Source: JBBQKF01 sp964549475 (GTDB lineage: Bacteria > Bacillota > Clostridia > Saccharofermentanales > UBA5734). Taken from it: DNA of 5,714 nt. Location: positions 1 through 5,714 of the forward strand of contig CAZJXH010000244.1 in assembly GCA_964549475.1 (NCBI GenBank), in the 5' to 3' direction. The first letter of the stretch is position 1. Each line of letters starts with the position of its first letter. The notes beneath the pieces were generated by a model. The model was not told where the DNA came from. It searched no databases and saw only the letters and a program-made list of their open reading frames with translations. Of the stretch, positions 5,235 to 5,714 are shown piece by piece. A program made the translations under genes and the position numbers.

Positions 5235-5714
5235 ATTTCTTTATTTCTTGTATCTTATCAGTTTTTTCCCAAGGAAGATCCAGGTCTTTGCGGCCAAAAT
5301 GTCCATATGCCGCTATTTGACGGTAAATCGGCGAACGCAGATTCAATAGATGAATGATGGCTCCCGGCCTTAGGTCAAATACTTTATGAATGATTTCTGC
5401 TATTTTCTCATCGGGAATGATGCCGGTTTCAAAAGTGTCCACCATGATCGATACCGGTTTTGCCATTCCTATCGCATAGGCGACCTGTACCTCGCACTCT
5501 TTGGCCAGTCCGGCTGCGACAATGTTTTTTGCAACGTATCTTGCCGCATAGGCTGCGGAACGATCTACTTTAGTCGGATCCTTGCCGGAAAAAGCGCCTC
5601 CTCCGTGTCTTGCATAACCGCCATAGGTGTCTACAATGATTTTTCGGCCGGTCAAGCCGGAATCCCCTTTCGGCCCGCCCACAACCAATCGTCCCGTTGG
5701 GTTGATATAGATTT
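5221..5714 (-). CDS. metK: S-adenosylmethionine synthetase (MetK), C-terminal part, cut by window edge
   Basis: MetK makes S-adenosylmethionine from methionine and ATP as a cytoplasmic, usually tetrameric, enzyme. The frame is open to the window end, so this is the C-terminal 163 residues of an enzyme of about 395; a start inside the window should not be assumed. Counting from the window edge, recognisable blocks are INPTGRLVVGGP, KGDSGLTGRK, VDTYGG, the phosphate-binding HGGGAFSGKDPTKVDRS, VQVAYAIG, FDLRPGAI, AAYGHFGR and LPWEKTDK. Two positions differ from the usual consensus: VDTFETG has Glu where Gly is usual, and YRQIAAYGHFGR has Ile (codon ATA) where Thr is nearly always found. Both are conservative enough that the gene is probably functional. 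It is the first visible gene of the minus-strand operon, and its promoter and any SAM riboswitch lie outside the window. Confidence 0.96.
   Translation of the reverse strand, partial: IYINPTGRLVVGGPKGDSGLTGRKIIVDTYGGYARHGGGAFSGKDPTKVDRSAAYAARYVAKNIVAAGLAKECEVQVAYAIGMAKPVSIMVDTFETGIIPDEKIAEIIHKVFDLRPGAIIHLLNLRSPIYRQIAAYGHFGRKDLDLPWEKTDKIQEIKKYAGI

Overview
The window comes from a low-to-moderate GC Gram-positive (Firmicutes/Bacillota) chromosome, probably a clostridial or erysipelotrichial relative. The evidence is the metK-recD2-comFC gene order, a short Bacillus-type CysE, AAGGA-type ribosome binding sites, sigma-A-like TATAAT boxes and a Firmicutes-style 6S RNA candidate. The exact genus cannot be read from this sequence.

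Layout from left to right. Positions 20-173 hold a heptanucleotide tandem array just downstream of cysE. cysE (serine O-acetyltransferase) is on the minus strand at 192-950. A 243-bp divergent intergenic region follows, with a good cysE promoter and a weaker candidate for the opposite gene. A plus-strand HD-domain phosphohydrolase gene (1194-1772) converges on a minus-strand structured RNA at about 1770-1950, which I interpret as 6S RNA (ssrS) with its own promoter. The rest of the window is a minus-strand operon read from right to left: metK (3' part only, cut by the window edge), recD2 (overlaps the metK stop by 14 bp) and comFC (28 bp after recD2).

Most of the window is core housekeeping content: S-adenosylmethionine synthesis, a RecD2 repair helicase, a ComF-family phosphoribosyltransferase, the first committed step of cysteine synthesis and a global RNA polymerase regulator RNA. 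CysE and MetK both serve sulfur metabolism but sit in separate transcription units. No mobile element, CRISPR array, tRNA or rRNA was seen. The two items that plain gene calling would miss are the 6S RNA candidate, supported by a promoter, long-range helices with strand-specific G-U pairs and a 3' U-tract, and the 4+1+4 heptamer array. I see no convincing new multi-gene system here.
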